A stretch of DNA of 64,000 nucleotides. Origin: Chelonoidis abingdonii (taxonomy: Eukaryota > Chordata > Testudines > Testudinidae). The stretch spans positions 17,647,844 to 17,711,843 of the forward strand of contig NC_133770.1 in the NCBI RefSeq assembly GCF_003597395.2, written 5' to 3'. The notes beneath the pieces are model-generated. The model saw only the letters and a program-made list of their open reading frames with translations. It ran no database searches and was not told where the DNA came from. The position numbers and the translations under genes were made by a program. Below, in pieces: positions 1-10,904 of this stretch (position 1 is its first letter; each line of letters begins with the position of its first letter).

Positions 1-242
1 GCACAGAAAAACCTCAGTGAGTCCTGAATCAAGCAGCTCCCCATCCCAGGTGAAGTCGCGGCAGAAACATGGATCATTAATCACTCATTCCCATTACTCA
101 CCATGTCTTCACTGCTGTGGCCTCTCTGTGCTAATGTTTGCTTAATGTTAAATGATGCTATAAATAGCTACAATACCCTTTCACTGTGAATATAAACAAT
201 GCAACCTCTGTAATAAATGTTTCTATTTTTTTTTTTTTTAAG

Positions 243-813
243 TGTCCCTTGAATTCTCAGCCCTGTCACGGACTGAATGAAGACTACAGAACTGAGGAGG
301 AAACCAAGGAAAAACAAAGAGATTTGGTGAAAGCAGTTAGAATCAGTAATGCCAGAGAGAATAAGAGGCTGCAGGACTGGAGAGAGAAAATGCAATCAGT
401 GGAGGAAACACAAAAGCAGGAGAAAGGAATTGGCTACCAGAAAAGCACAAAGACACCTGATAAGCCCTCCCTAGGGCGCCAAAGCGGAACTGTATATTGT
501 TACTACAGTCACTGGTAGCGCATGCAAGGCAGAATCACTACTGTGCTAACCCCCCCCACCCCATCACCCAAAGCTCTCTCCCTTGTGGCCCCACTGTTTG
601 CTCAAAACCTTCTTTCTCTCTTCTTATGTTCTTATCTTGACTTGGTTCTTACCACCACCAGATGCCCAACGCCTGTACGTTCACACTACCAGCCCTGAGA
701 ACTACGCCCTTACCCTAATGCACTCAACCCCCATCACCATGCAGCATATTAATCCTGAAGTGCAGCAGGCATTGCACAGCAAACTCCACGGCAGGACATA
801 TTCAAACCTCTGA
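243..813 (+). pseudogene. Harbinger ORF2 remnant (Myb-partner protein, C-terminal part)
   Basis: The sequence after a T-run/AG (possible splice acceptor at 241-242) codes a charged helical segment rich in E, K, R and Q (to 518, a stop). A frameshift then leads to a second segment, 583-813, ending LHGRTYSNL and a stop. Harbinger elements normally encode, besides the transposase, a Myb/SANT protein with a charged coiled-coil region and a short conserved tail. This fits the C-terminal portion of such a protein, and an AATAAA lies about 50 bp after the stop. The family assignment is inferred from position and composition and no DNA-binding domain is visible. It is broken by a stop and a frameshift, so it is not functional. 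Confidence 0.5.
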
Positions 814-1164
814 CTGTACAGTTCAGGCACCTACCCCAACTGCCATTTATGTCTGTATTTTGAATAAATGATTTCTTGCTTTTACAAACAGTTTTTATTA
901 TTGCAGAAAGTGAAAACATCCTGTAGCCTCCAAGAAGAAAAAACAGGCACTGCAAATCAACTGTAACCACTGTACTTCACTCCTGTGGCAAGGCACCAAA
1001 CATTACTGTTGGCTTCAGCCTGCAATGCTTCCTTAAGGCAATGCCTAATCCTTGAAAAGCCTTGTTCTGGCCTCGTCTAGTAGCCCTGCCTCTAAGCTGT
1101 GCACTTCGCCTCCAGGTGTTGAACCTCGGACGGTTCATTCCTCACTGATGTTTCACCCTTCCTC

Positions 1165-2190
1165 ACAATATATTGGCGAAGTACCAGCACGTGGATACAC
1201 CGTCGGGATGCTGCTTTCCCCCAAGATCTAGCTTCCGCACTGACACAGACCCCAGCGCGCACTTTAACGCCAACACCACCTCCACGGTATCGTTACATAA
1301 ATCTGCACCGCTCCGCCTGTTAAACCGGTCCATTGCTCCTGTCCCGCTTCCACTGTGTACGGTACTTAACTGAGCCATGGCATTACGGGCTCAAGCGTAC
1401 CACACACTCAGGCTCCCATGGCGCAACTTCGATTTCCCTACGACTTGATGTTGAGAGCGACAGTCCTGGCCTGACAACTTCTTGCACAGGAGCGTAGGCT
1501 ACTGTTTCCGAAAGATGCAATGCATCACTGCACCTTTCCGCAGGCGTCCTGGGGTAATTGTCAGTGGAAACCGCCCACGGTGATCCACAGTGCATGGCAG
1601 ACCACAGCAGACACTAACCTCTTCGATCTAATGTACGCCGCGCCAACGTGGGGTGTGCCAGACACTAGGATAACATGCGTCCCTCTATCACCCCCCCACA
1701 GTTGGGAAACCCGTTTGTGCAACGCCATTACGAATGTCTTGCATGTTCCCCGAGGTCCCACGGTTCTCTAGGCAGGATGCGATTTATGGCCCTGCCAAAC
1801 TGCATCAACACTATTTCCAAGAACGGGTTGACTTTCCCCACTCAAAACTGGTTCGCAAGAACTGCCAATGTGGATAGCTGTCTGGAGTTTGCCATCTTTC
1901 CCAGATGGCGAAATAGCCCACCTGCCTTCTTCCACTAACAGGGCAGCTCTTATCTCCATGTCTTGCGCCGCAGGGGTTGGGGCGAGCTCAGCCACACAGT
2001 CCCATGAATAAAGTGGCTTTTCTCATACTTGAAAAGTTTTGCCAAAGCCAACTGCTTCATCATCCAGACTTGCAGGATGATGTGATCCCACCACTCAGTT
2101 GATGTTTCCCAGCCAAAGCGGCGTTCCAACGGTGGCTGAAACAACATCAGTTTATACCACAACGCAATTTAGTGTCACAGTGCCAATCCA
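1165..2190 (-). pseudogene. Harbinger transposase remnant
   Basis: Read on the - strand from about 2160, the N-terminal block ERRFGWETSTEWWDHIILQVW is followed by further blocks in shifting frames (RAALLVEEGRWAI region, then FPNCGG near 1700), in the order expected for HARBI1-type DDE nucleases. At 1675-1688 the signature normally reading I-D-G-T-H is interrupted: one base of the Asp codon appears to be missing, so the first catalytic acid is lost along with the frame. Several further stops and shifts follow down to 1165. It is a dead copy. The C-terminal acidic residues could not be located. Confidence 0.6.
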
Positions 2191-2625
2191 GTGCGAATCG
2201 ATATCGTCGTCGACCTCCTCACTGTCACTTCGGAGCTGAAGGAATAGCTCAACTGCCAAACGTGATGTGCTGGCGACATTCATCAGACAAAGTCCTCAGA
2301 CAGCTCGGGCTCTTATTCTAACAGAAATTGCGCTGAGACCTCACAATGGCGAACCAAACATGCTGGGATCGTGTAAGCGATGGGCACACGGGGCCGTTGG
2401 GACAGGGAACAGAATGACCCGCACCCTTTCTGTTACCCTTCCCACAATCCACAGCGCCAAAATGGGACGAGGTGCTCTGTGGGATAGCTGCCCACAATGC
2501 ACCACTCCCAACAGCGCTGCAAATGCTGCAAATGTGGCCACACTGCAGCGCAGTCCCTACACAGCTGTACGAACACAGCTGTAACTCCCAGCGCTGCACA
2601 TTTCCAAGTGTAGCCGTACCCTTAG

Positions 2626-5040
2626 TGATATGCTTAGCAAGTATTTACACCTCTGTAGTAATCAACACTGCAAGGTCTTGTGATTGCTTACTGCCAAATA
2701 TATAGCTCATACATCAGTTTAAAAAAAAAATCTAACTGCTCTCTGGGGCAGGATATGCAGCCAAATCAGAAATAGTTTTGCTACAATTGTTTCCTAAGAT
2801 TTCATTCAATTTAGCCTATTACAGAGAGACTTGTATTTGTTGCCACAGTTCTCAGTTAGAACTTATGAGCCACAACCAGCAGGAAAGTGTTAAGTTTTAG
2901 GTTCAGTGTTTTATTGTTCACTGAGAATGAAGACACCAACTGGATTTGACCGTAACTGCAGCAAATGTATTTTCACCACGTAACCTTGCATTGCTTCTCT
3001 TGTGCAGGCTCTGCTGCGGAAAAGGTGAGACTCGTTTGTTCAATTCATTATGCAGAATGTGTCTCTTAAAATTATCCTACTGTTTTATATGTATCTAGTT
3101 TTCTTTTGTGGCTGTATCTGCAGGCTTTGTAAGTGTAATTTGCAAAGGAACAGCTAGGTAGATTTTTAAATAGAAGTGTATTTGGCAGCTTGTTTCCATG
3201 TGGTTAACCTTGCAGTCTCTTCTGTATGTTGAATCAAAGTGTTTTTAATCTTACAGTACTTACAGCTGTGTATGAAGGAGGAGGAGAGAGGCAAAGTCAC
3301 AGAACACCTATCATGACCTGTATTGCTTGTATTACTGAATCTCTGCACCTTTCTTGGGAGCTAGCAGATGAACTTTATGGCTTGTCCCAGAGCCGGCTCT
3401 GCTGTTGAAAAGAGGATGTCCTTATTGGTAGGAAGAGAAATATCTATTAGCATCAGAAAAGAAGAAATAATCATCAGGACACCATGAATGGGATGCAGTG
3501 TGTTTAGGCTCTGGATGGCTTGAAGTACTTGCCAGTGGAGTAATTCTGTGGCATGGCACATTTGTTAGAAATAGGGGTAGGTAAGAGCAGCCTATGGATA
3601 TAGGGTACTGGGTATGTTGGTAAACAGTAACATTCTAGGATCGAAGGAGGACTGTGCAGCACAGCTGTGTATATCCAATGACTGAGCACCACTTTGTTTG
3701 CTCAGTGTGACCATTTTAGGATTTTTCTAAACTGATGTTTCCAATACGTAAGTGTTTGTATTCTCTACTCATGAACTGGGCTGTTATGTTAATCTGCTTC
3801 ACACAAGGTTGCACCTCTGACTGATTATACCTAAAATGGGACTAGGCTGTTCTGTTACATAGCTTATTAACGTGAGACCCTGGGTCTTATGAGATTTATT
3901 TTCCTTCCAAACACTTATAGCTGCTTTTTGCATCTAGATTCTAGTTGCTTGGACCTGTGCTAACATGATGGGACCCTGGAGTACGTAGTCCCTCATCAGA
4001 GAGGAGGGATATTTATTGGTGTTCTTTCCTAGTAAGAAAACTGTAGCATTTTGTTGGCACAGATGTGGGATGCTTTGAGGAGAGAGAGATGAACATTTGA
4101 GTTCTTCATTATAGAAGTACTTTGAAATTAGAAACTGGAAGTAGAATGAGAAAAATATTTCAGAAAAATATAGTTTGCCAGTCATTTGTTTACCCTGTTG
4201 TGAATTCCGTCTATTTAAAGCTTTATTATTACCACAAGTATATAACGAAGTTTTTGGATTTCCTCAAATTCAACATGACTTTTCTAGGATGACATTACTG
4301 TGTATAGTGTATGAAATCAAAGATAGCTATAGTGCATAGAAAGGTATCTTGAGGTTTGTTTCAAGTCCAAAGTGTAAAACATTGTAGGTTATTTCTGTGT
4401 GAACCATTTACAGCGGTAGAACAGCTTGGGCAAATGCCAAATAGTTTAAGCAGATGAATGTTTATGGTATTATTCATGCAACACATTTCATTTAGGGTTT
4501 TTAAGTTTTGTGTACATTGTCTATTAGTGGGATATAGCCAGTTATTTTTAGTGGAAGGATAGTTTTGTGGTAACAGCATTAGATTGAGAGTTGGGGAATC
4601 TGGGTTCTGTTCCTGGCTCTCCCAGAGATTTGTGAGACAACCTGGGTTTTTAGAGGTTCTGAGTATCTGCAGCTCCCATTGACTTCAAGAAGGATAGCTC
4701 TTCAGAGGGAGTTACAGATGCTCAGCATGTCTAAAAATTAGGCAAGAAATCTCTCTATGCCCATTTCCCTAACTGTAAAGGAGGGTAAATATCTGTTGTG
4801 ATGCTAAATTGATATCTGTAGAGTGCTTTGAGAGCATCTGATTGAAAAAAGATGGAGAGTATTGTTAACAATGATATGTATAATCTACTATAATCTATAA
4901 TCCACTGTTGGAAGATGGGTATCAGCAGCTGTCATTGGCTTCAGTGGGAGCTTCAGGTGCTCAGGAGCTCTGCAGATAAGGTAATAAGTTATTTTTCAGG
5001 CCTTTCAAATCTCCATTTTCTAGTCATATATCATCTAAAT
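2626..5040. other. Intronic or upstream sequence, mostly featureless
   Basis: No coding signal, CpG-rich promoter or strong repeat was found. 4565-4850 resembles a degraded MIR-type SINE (see separate entry). A tiny AG...GT-bounded segment at 3008-3024 was noticed but cannot be supported as an exon. Confidence 0.4.
4565..4850 (+). repeat. MIR-like SINE remnant
   Basis: Contains the order 'GAATCTGGGTTCTGTTCC', then a CCCATTTCCCTAACTGTAAA-type tract, then 'TAGAGTGCTTTGAGAGC', as in old amniote MIR/CORE SINEs. A non-matching stretch of about 100 bp lies in the middle. Assignment is by eye only. Confidence 0.4.
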
Positions 5041-5664
5041 GAGGAGTGGGCAAACTTTTTGGCCTGATGGCCACATGTGGGTATGGAAATTGTATGGTGA
5101 GCCATGAATGCTCACAGAATTTGGGTTGTTGTGTGGGAGGGATGAGGGCTCCGGCTGGGGGTGTGGGATCTGGGGTGGGGCCAGAAATGAAGAGATCAGG
5201 ATGTGGCAGGGGGCTCCAGGCAGGAGATTTGGGTGTGGGTGGAGGAGTGAGGGCTCTGGGATGCAGGAGGGTGGGACCAAGGGGTTCGGAGAGAGGGAGT
5301 GGGATCAGGATTGGGGCGTGGGAGGGGGTCAGAGGTGCAGGATCTGGGCGGCACTTACCTCAAGCAGCTCCTGGAAGCAGCAGCATGTTCCCCTCTGGCT
5401 TCTATGCGGAGGTGCAGCTGCTGCCCCTGCAGCTCCCATTGGCCTTGTTTGCTGGCCAATGAGAGCTGTAGGGGTGGTACTTGGGGCAGGGGCATCATGT
5501 AGAGCCCCCTGGCTGCCCCTCATCTGGGAGCCAGAGCGGAGACATTCCGCTGCTTCCAGGAGCCATGTGGATCAAGCCCCTGCTCCCTGGCAGGAGCTCG
5601 AGGGCCAGAATAAAACATCTGAAGGGCTGGATGGAGCCCCCGGGCCGTAGTTTGCCCACCCCAT
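5041..5664. mobile_element. hAT-type non-autonomous element, copy A (TIR GTGGGCAAACTTTTTGGCC)
   Basis: The left end GAGGAGTGGGCAAAC and right end GTTTGCCCACCCC are inverted copies. The element is flanked by a perfect 8-bp direct repeat ATCTAAAT at 5033-5040 and 5665-5672, the target size of hAT transposons. The interior is G-rich with 'GGGGTGTGGGATCTGGGGTG'-type runs and has no transposase. Open frames across it reflect biased composition only. The same family recurs at 54234-54877. Confidence 0.85.
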
Positions 5665-5672
5665 ATCTAAAT

Positions 5673-6685
5673 GAAGAGTAGTTGTGCTAACATAATGGCA
5701 GGCTTTGGAGCACTCTTATGTGGAAGTGGGTGTCTTTATCCTTAGAGTTATTTTAGAGTCCTCTTCTAAACCATTCACAGCTGATTATTAGCTCCTGCAC
5801 CTGTTGGACATTGAATGATTTCCAGCTCAGTTCCCCTGGCTGTGAATCGAGAACAATGATACTTGCTGTGTAAAGCACTTTGAAATGCCCTGATGAAAAG
5901 CACAACGTAAGAGTTGTTATTGCATAACTACTGCATGTCACAAGATAGCCATCTAATTCACAGTGTACAGTAGTCTGCCTTCTTGTCTATAATGGCAGTA
6001 GTTAAACTGCAGGAAGCCCTTCATTTGACAAATGTAAGAAAAGCCTCTCAGTAAGTCGTATTGGTGAGTGGATGTCATTTTGTACTGTTAACGAACCAGT
6101 GGAAATTGATTATTAAGGAGTCAGGTTGGGTTCGTTCTTGTGTTCTAGAATCCTAAACTTTCATTTAAAAATGTGTCTAGCCTTTGTGCTGCAAAGAAAA
6201 CCTTCAGAATCTGAACTCAGTATAAACTGGAGTTTGCTGGAGTCTGCAGGCAACGTGAATCAATAGCTCTCAGAGGTATGAATGACTTTCCATCTGACTG
6301 TATTAACTCTGAAACCTAATGAAGGTTATTTATATTGTCAACACTGCTAACATCCTATTAAAGCGTGGAGAAGAGAGCCCTCATCATAAATACACAATCT
6401 GCTGTGAGTGACGTCTCCATTTTGGTATCATGAGTGGACTAGGGGAGTAGCATTATTTTCCCCCTATATATGACTCCTGTTCGATATGCTGTTAACACTG
6501 TTTGGTTGAAAAATTCATGGAGATGATAAAATTGGGGAGGGTTGAAATAGGGAAAAACTTCTTTTTTGAAAGTATTTGCTACCACCTAAGCACCAACAGT
6601 AGGAGCTAGGAAATTACTAACAAATTTAGATTATAAAAACCAAGAAGATAAAGTGACATTTCTTTTAAAAGTTTTAGCCAGGACT
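5673..6685. other. No recognisable feature
   Basis: AT-rich unique-looking sequence. I see no splice-bounded coding exon and no repeat I can name. Confidence 0.4.
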
Positions 6686-6693
6686 CTATAGAT

Positions 6694-6916
6694 CAGTAGT
6701 TCTCAAACTTTTGTACTGGTAACCCCTTTCACACGATAAGCCTCTGAGCGCGACCACCCTTATATAAAAAAAAGTGTTTTTAATTTATATTTAACACCAT
6801 TATAAATGCTGGATGCAAAGCAGGATTTGGGGTGGAGGTTGATAGCTTGTGACCCCCCCACGTAATAACCTTGCGACCCCCCTGAGAGGTCCCGACCTCC
6901 AGTTTGAGAACTCCCG
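6694..6916. mobile_element. hAT-type MITE (TIR CAGTAGTTCTCAAACTTTT)
   Basis: The ends CAGTAGTTCTCAAACT and AGTTTGAGAACTCCCG are inverted. Flanks CTATAGAT (6686-6693) and ATATAGAA (6917-6924) agree at 6 of 8 positions, consistent with a decayed hAT target duplication. It is 223 bp long with no coding capacity. Confidence 0.65.
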
Positions 6917-6955
6917 ATATAGAAGAACTAGCAGATATAGAAGAACTAGCAGAGA
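6917..6955 (+). repeat. Two-copy 18-bp tandem repeat
   Basis: GATATAGAAGAACTAGCA is repeated twice in tandem directly abutting the right end of the hAT-type MITE, so the duplication includes part of its target site. Confidence 0.8.
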
Positions 6956-7769
6956 TGTCACATTCCTTACACAGAAAACTGCAGTAATACTGTCTTGGCA
7001 ACTTTTTGCTAATTTATTAACAGCTGAGGATACACAAAGATCGTCGTCTTTCTTCACTTAAAACAGAAACAGTACACAGGCAACTTTACAGGAGATTTGG
7101 TGGTGATGGTGCTTTTCTAAGGAAAGTTCTGTTTGGAGAGCCTGAAAGTTGTGTTAAGATTTTTTTTCTAATAAGTCTGACGTCTGTTTCAACAATGTGA
7201 GGTCAAGTTGACCTCTGACAGAACCTCAGGGCCCAGTGATTAAACATTAAGTGATGAAGAATGTTTACTAAACGTTTGAGGCTAATCCAAATGAATGTTG
7301 GCATTTAGACCATGCCTAGTTAAAGATCACCTAGCCATCCCTTACTGTAAGCCAAAATACAGTATTGTGAAATACAGTCTCTTTATTTATAGTGTTTTGC
7401 TAAAAAGATTAAAGGCTAATGCGTCGATTCAGCATTACTTTAAGCTGCATCAGTTACTTGCTGTGGGGAATGGCAAATGCTCAGCTTTTTGGTTGCATGT
7501 GAATTATCTTTGTCTCCGGCTAATTATTAAATCTGTTTAATGTTTTGATGATTGATTCAGATCTCATGAGGAGTAGTGGACAAGTTAGTGGGGTCTTTGT
7601 ACCCAGCAACGAGAGAGGGGGAAATTTAAAAAAAACAGTGTTTTATTGTGAATGCTCAAAATAGTGCTCTAAACTACTTTTAGCTTCCTCCTAACGGCTA
7701 GATTTCAACGAGCTAGTCAATCTTAAATCTATGGTATGGTTTCTCTACTTGCAAAGTTGATGGTAAGCT

Positions 7770-7845
7770 TGTCATAGAGACAGCCTTTTTGTATGTGTTT
7801 GTGCAGTGCTTAGCACAGTGGGGTCCTGGTCTGTGAATGGGGCAC
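7770..7845 (+). repeat. Interspersed-repeat tail with TAGCACAGTGGGGTCC motif
   Basis: The segment 'GTGCTTAGCACAGTGGGGTCC' is shared with 63010-63040. The family is not certain; this tail is common near old SINE/LINE ends in turtles. Confidence 0.4.
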
Positions 7846-7867
7846 CTGTACCAATTTTTGGTAGCCT

Positions 7868-8580
7868 CAGAGTGTGGTCCCCAACTCTTGCTGGTGGCCG
7901 CGCTGACAATTTTTCCTAAAATACTTAATTAACTTTATAAATCATATGCACATATACATCTCCAAATCATTGTAATTTATGTAGGGTTTTTTCAGACTCC
8001 ATAATAAAAATAATTTACAGTTGTCTCTATTCTTTACTGAACCTAAATGGAATAGAAACACAAATAAGGCACTTCGCATGTTCTTGTCTTTTGTTGTCGT
8101 CGTTTCTTTTGCTTTTTTGGTTGCACTGTTTTTTTTTTCTTCTAAGACTTGCTAGCTGGTAAGTCTTCTCCTGTGAAAAGTGATATTTGCATGTTTTTTA
8201 ATATCACTTTTCATGGCAGACTTACTCAGCCCCAGCAAGCCCTGGGACAAATTAAACCCTGGATGAGGAGGTGGGCAGAAGGGCAGCGGGGCCCAGGGAC
8301 GATGGCAGGGGTGGTGAGCCTGGGGCCGGAGCCTGGAACCAGAGCCTGCCACTGTGTGGACGGAGCCCAAAGCCCTGTGGCCAAAGCCTGCCTGCCCTAC
8401 CCCCCTGTGGGGAATTTACCAGTTGTCTGCATCTCCAGCATTTGTGTCTCTGGAGGGGAGCAAGACCTAACCACTGCTGGCAGCCCTGAGAGAGGGGCCA
8501 CTGCTTTGCGTCTCCCCATCACATCCTAGATGGCTGTGGCTGGAAGAAAAGGCCGTGGTGGCCGCATTTGAGAAACACTG
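7868..8580. mobile_element. Possible hAT-type element with GC-rich interior
   Basis: The left end CAGAGTGTGGTCCCCAACT and the right end, read on the - strand as CAGTGTTTCTCAAATGCGG, are loosely inverted. The interior has GGTGGCCGC-type motifs near both ends. No clear 8-bp target repeat was found, so the limits are approximate. It holds a strong hairpin at 8159-8225. Confidence 0.4.
8159..8225. other. Pre-miRNA-like hairpin
   Basis: Outer arms GTAAGTCT (8159-8166) and AGACTTAC (8218-8225), and inner arms TGAAAAGTGATATT (8174-8187) and AATATCACTTTTCA (8200-8213), are perfect inverted repeats around a 12-nt loop. An internal bulge of 7 and 4 nt separates the two stems. No expression evidence is available. 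Confidence 0.6.
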
Positions 8581-9091
8581 CATAGACACTACAGCAATGC
8601 AAATGATAAATAATACGGCCTGCCTACTGCATAGGATGTTGAGGCTTAAGTAACATTTAAAAAGTCTCTTGAGATTCTTGACTGAAAGGTGTTATAGGTA
8701 CAAATTAGTATTTATTATAAATGTTATGTTGTATATGAGAGAAAATGCTAGGTATTTTGTATATTTATTTATTTTAATTTTTTTTTTTTTTTTTTTACTG
8801 TTCTTGTGTTCATCCTGTATGTTCTTCCAGCACATACATCTGGAAGAAAATGGGGTTAATTGTATATTTAAGGTCCTTTTGAGCATTCATGTGTTGTCAT
8901 CTATATCCTTCAGTAATGATAGGGAGAAATATGGCAGCATCATGCTCAGGCTATGCTAGACTGGTACAACCCTTAGGGCACCTTATTGTGGAACAGTTCT
9001 TCCTGACATGTTTCAAGCATGGATTTATGTATTCCAGATGGCATCTTTGCTGTGCCTCTGAACTTGCACTTGGTTAAGATACTGTTTACAT
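8581..9091. other. AT-rich intervening sequence with a T-run near 8779-8798
   Basis: The T homopolymer produces spurious open frames on both strands. Nothing else is recognisable. Confidence 0.4.
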
Positions 9092-9398
9092 CAGTGATAC
9101 TCAGATTATGGTTTATGAGCTGCAAGTGGCTCTTTAATGTGTTTGTTTCCTGTGGCTCTTTGCGATTTAATTATTAACCAGTCAGGATGCTTTTACTATG
9201 TTATTAACCAATTAAGCGTCAACTTGCAATAAGTTATTAACTCATTTGCTGTGAGAATAATATACATATATAAAAACTAAATATTCCCTTGTCATACTGG
9301 TTAAATATGAATGGTACTATAGTAAATGAAACAATGAATTCACACCACTGTGGCCCTTTTGGGTAATGTTGATTGTTAACTTGGCTCCTGAACCACTG
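9092..9398. mobile_element. Possible hAT-type MITE
   Basis: The ends CAGTGATACTCAGATT and, on the - strand, CAGTGGTTCAGGAGCC resemble each other over the first eight bases. 'GTGGCTCTTT' occurs twice near the left end. No target duplication could be matched, so this is tentative. Confidence 0.4.
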
Positions 9399-9511
9399 AG
9401 GAAACAGAACTATGCTTGAACCTTGTCTTCATACTGGCCAACGTGGGGGCAAATGGGTTCAGCCGCACTGTTATATTTGTAGCATAGATGATCCTTGGTT
9501 CTCCTCACTAA

Positions 9512-9581
9512 GGTTACGTCTACACTGGCAATTGAACGACAAAACTTTAGTCTTTCAGAGGCGTGTAGTGTAGACATAGCC
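9512..9581. mobile_element. 70-bp Harbinger-like MITE remnant
   Basis: The ends GGTTACGTCTACACT and, inverted, GGCTATGTCTACACTAC share the GTCTACACT core of the other Harbinger-like elements in the window. Flanks TAA (9509-9511) and TCA (9582-9584) are a near-match three-base target. Almost all of the interior is gone. Confidence 0.6.
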
Positions 9582-10109
9582 TCAGTTAAATATATTGCCT
9601 AGTTAATGGCCGTGTGCTTCTACATTAAGTGGTCAGGCTTTAACTATGTAAGCCTGTTAGCTGTGCTAGCATTATATCTAGCTATCTGAACTTCTGGGCT
9701 GTTAACTGCTCAACTTGTGTTAAATTGTTTGAGCTGGAATTTTACTATCACTTGTTTACCAGTGTCCTAAACTGACCTTAAATGTTCACCAGCCACGTTC
9801 TCAATGCAGCCTGCCCTGTATGCTGACACGGCTGGTAATGCCTTGGGGCAGGAACAGTAAGTAGTCTGAGACACAAATCCTTCTTTACGTCTTCCGGACT
9901 CGCGAGCAGCTTGTTGGCTTAGAACAGCATAATGCCTGAGCTTTAATGCCTGAGCTTCAGAATCCTGTTTGGGGAGGTCAGCTGGGAGAGGAGGGATATT
10001 TCCTTTGACAGTTAAGATGACATGCACCACAAAGTAGTGACATTTCATGTATTGTTACATTCCATACACAGACAGCTGAAGGGATGTGTTTATCAATCTG
10101 ATCAGTGAA
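9582..10109. other. No recognisable feature
   Basis: Unique-looking intronic sequence without exon or repeat signals that I can support. Confidence 0.35.
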
Positions 10110-10338
10110 GGGAGGGATAGCTCAGTGGTTTGAGCGTTGGCCTGCTAAACCCAGGGTTGAGAGTTCAGTCCTTGAGGGGGCCACTTAGGGATCTGGGGCA
10201 TAAATACTTGGTCCTGCTAGTGAAGGCAGGAGGCTGGACTCAATGAGCTTTCAGTATCAGAGGGGTAGGCGTGTTAGTCTGGATCTGTAAAAGCACCAAA
10301 GAGTCCTATGGCACCTTATAGACTAACAGACGTTTTGG

Positions 10339-10380
10339 CGCATGAGCTTTCGTGGGTGAATACCCACTTCATCAGATGCA
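10339..10380 (-). ncRNA. Hammerhead ribozyme remnant in the Penelope left arm (cleavage site mutated)
   Basis: On the - strand: CTGATGA (10369-10375), stem II GTGGGT/ACCCAC (10352-10357 with 10362-10367, 4-nt loop), GAAA (10348-10351) and stem III GC-TCAT-GC (10340-10347). These are the conserved core and two helices of a small hammerhead like those known in Penelope-like elements. The base after stem III, expected to be U, is G (10339), so self-cleavage is predicted to be lost. Confidence 0.6.
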
Positions 10381-10670
10381 GGTAGTGGAAATTTCCAGGG
10401 GCAAGTATATGTAAGCAAGCAAGATGCAGGCTAGGGATAACGAGGTTAGTTCAATCAGGGAGGATGAGGCCCTCTTCTAGCAGCTGAGGTGTGAAAACCA
10501 AGGGAGGAGAAATGGGTTTTGTAGTTGGCAAGCCATTCACAGTCTTTGTTTAATCCTGAATGAACTGGTGATGGTGTGGCTGATCTGGTAACCACACCAT
10601 CACCAGTTCATTCAGTTGCACGTCCACCAATGTAATATATGTCATCATATACCAGCAATGGCCCTCTGCT

Positions 10671-10904
10671 ATGTACATCAGCCAGACTGGACAGTCTCTA
10701 CGGAAAAGAATAAATGGACACAAATCAGATATTAGGAATGGCAATACACAAAAATCTGTAGGAGAACACTTCGACCTCCCTGGCCACACTATAGCAGACC
10801 TTAAGCTGGCCATCCTGCAGCAAAAATCTTCAGGACCAGACTTCAAAGAGAAACTGCTGAGCTTCAGTTCATCTGCAAATTTGACACCATCAGCTCAGGA
10901 TTAA
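10671..10904 (+). pseudogene. Penelope GIY-YIG endonuclease fragment
   Basis: The frame reads MYISQTGQSLRKRINGHKSD, then NTQKSVGEHFDLPGHTIADL. The QTGQSLRKRINGHKSD and GEHF-x-LPGHT blocks match the endonuclease of vertebrate Penelope-like elements, where they lie C-terminal to the reverse transcriptase. The GIY motif itself is degraded (the region before 10671 reads NVIYVII...WPSAMYIS) and the frame shifts after about residue 55. It is a dead fragment. No reverse transcriptase is present. Confidence 0.8.

Larger units (their letters stand above)
1..2622. mobile_element. Decayed PIF/Harbinger DNA transposon (left end outside window)
   Basis: The right end is an inverted terminus starting GGGTACGGCTACACTT when read on the - strand at 2622. 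It is followed by TTA (2623-2625), the three-base target typical of PIF/Harbinger. Two degenerate genes face each other inside: a coiled-coil/Myb-type partner on + and a transposase on -. Between them, 862-897 holds AATAAA on both strands, so both genes share one bidirectional poly(A) zone. The left terminus is not visible and is assumed to be upstream of position 1. Confidence 0.7.

Noticed and set aside
3008..3024. A 17-nt segment bounded by TGTGCAG and GTGAGA that could be a micro-exon of the GALNT11 5' UTR.
   Set aside because: Such signals occur often by chance, there is no branch-point or conservation evidence, and no transcript is available.
5035..5681. Open frames up to 180 codons rich in Gly and Arg.
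   Set aside because: They cover the G-rich body of a non-autonomous hAT element; composition explains the lack of stops.
8670..8960. 96-codon Phe-rich + strand frame and its - strand Lys-rich partner.
   Set aside because: Both are created by a T homopolymer at about 8779-8798 and have no other support.
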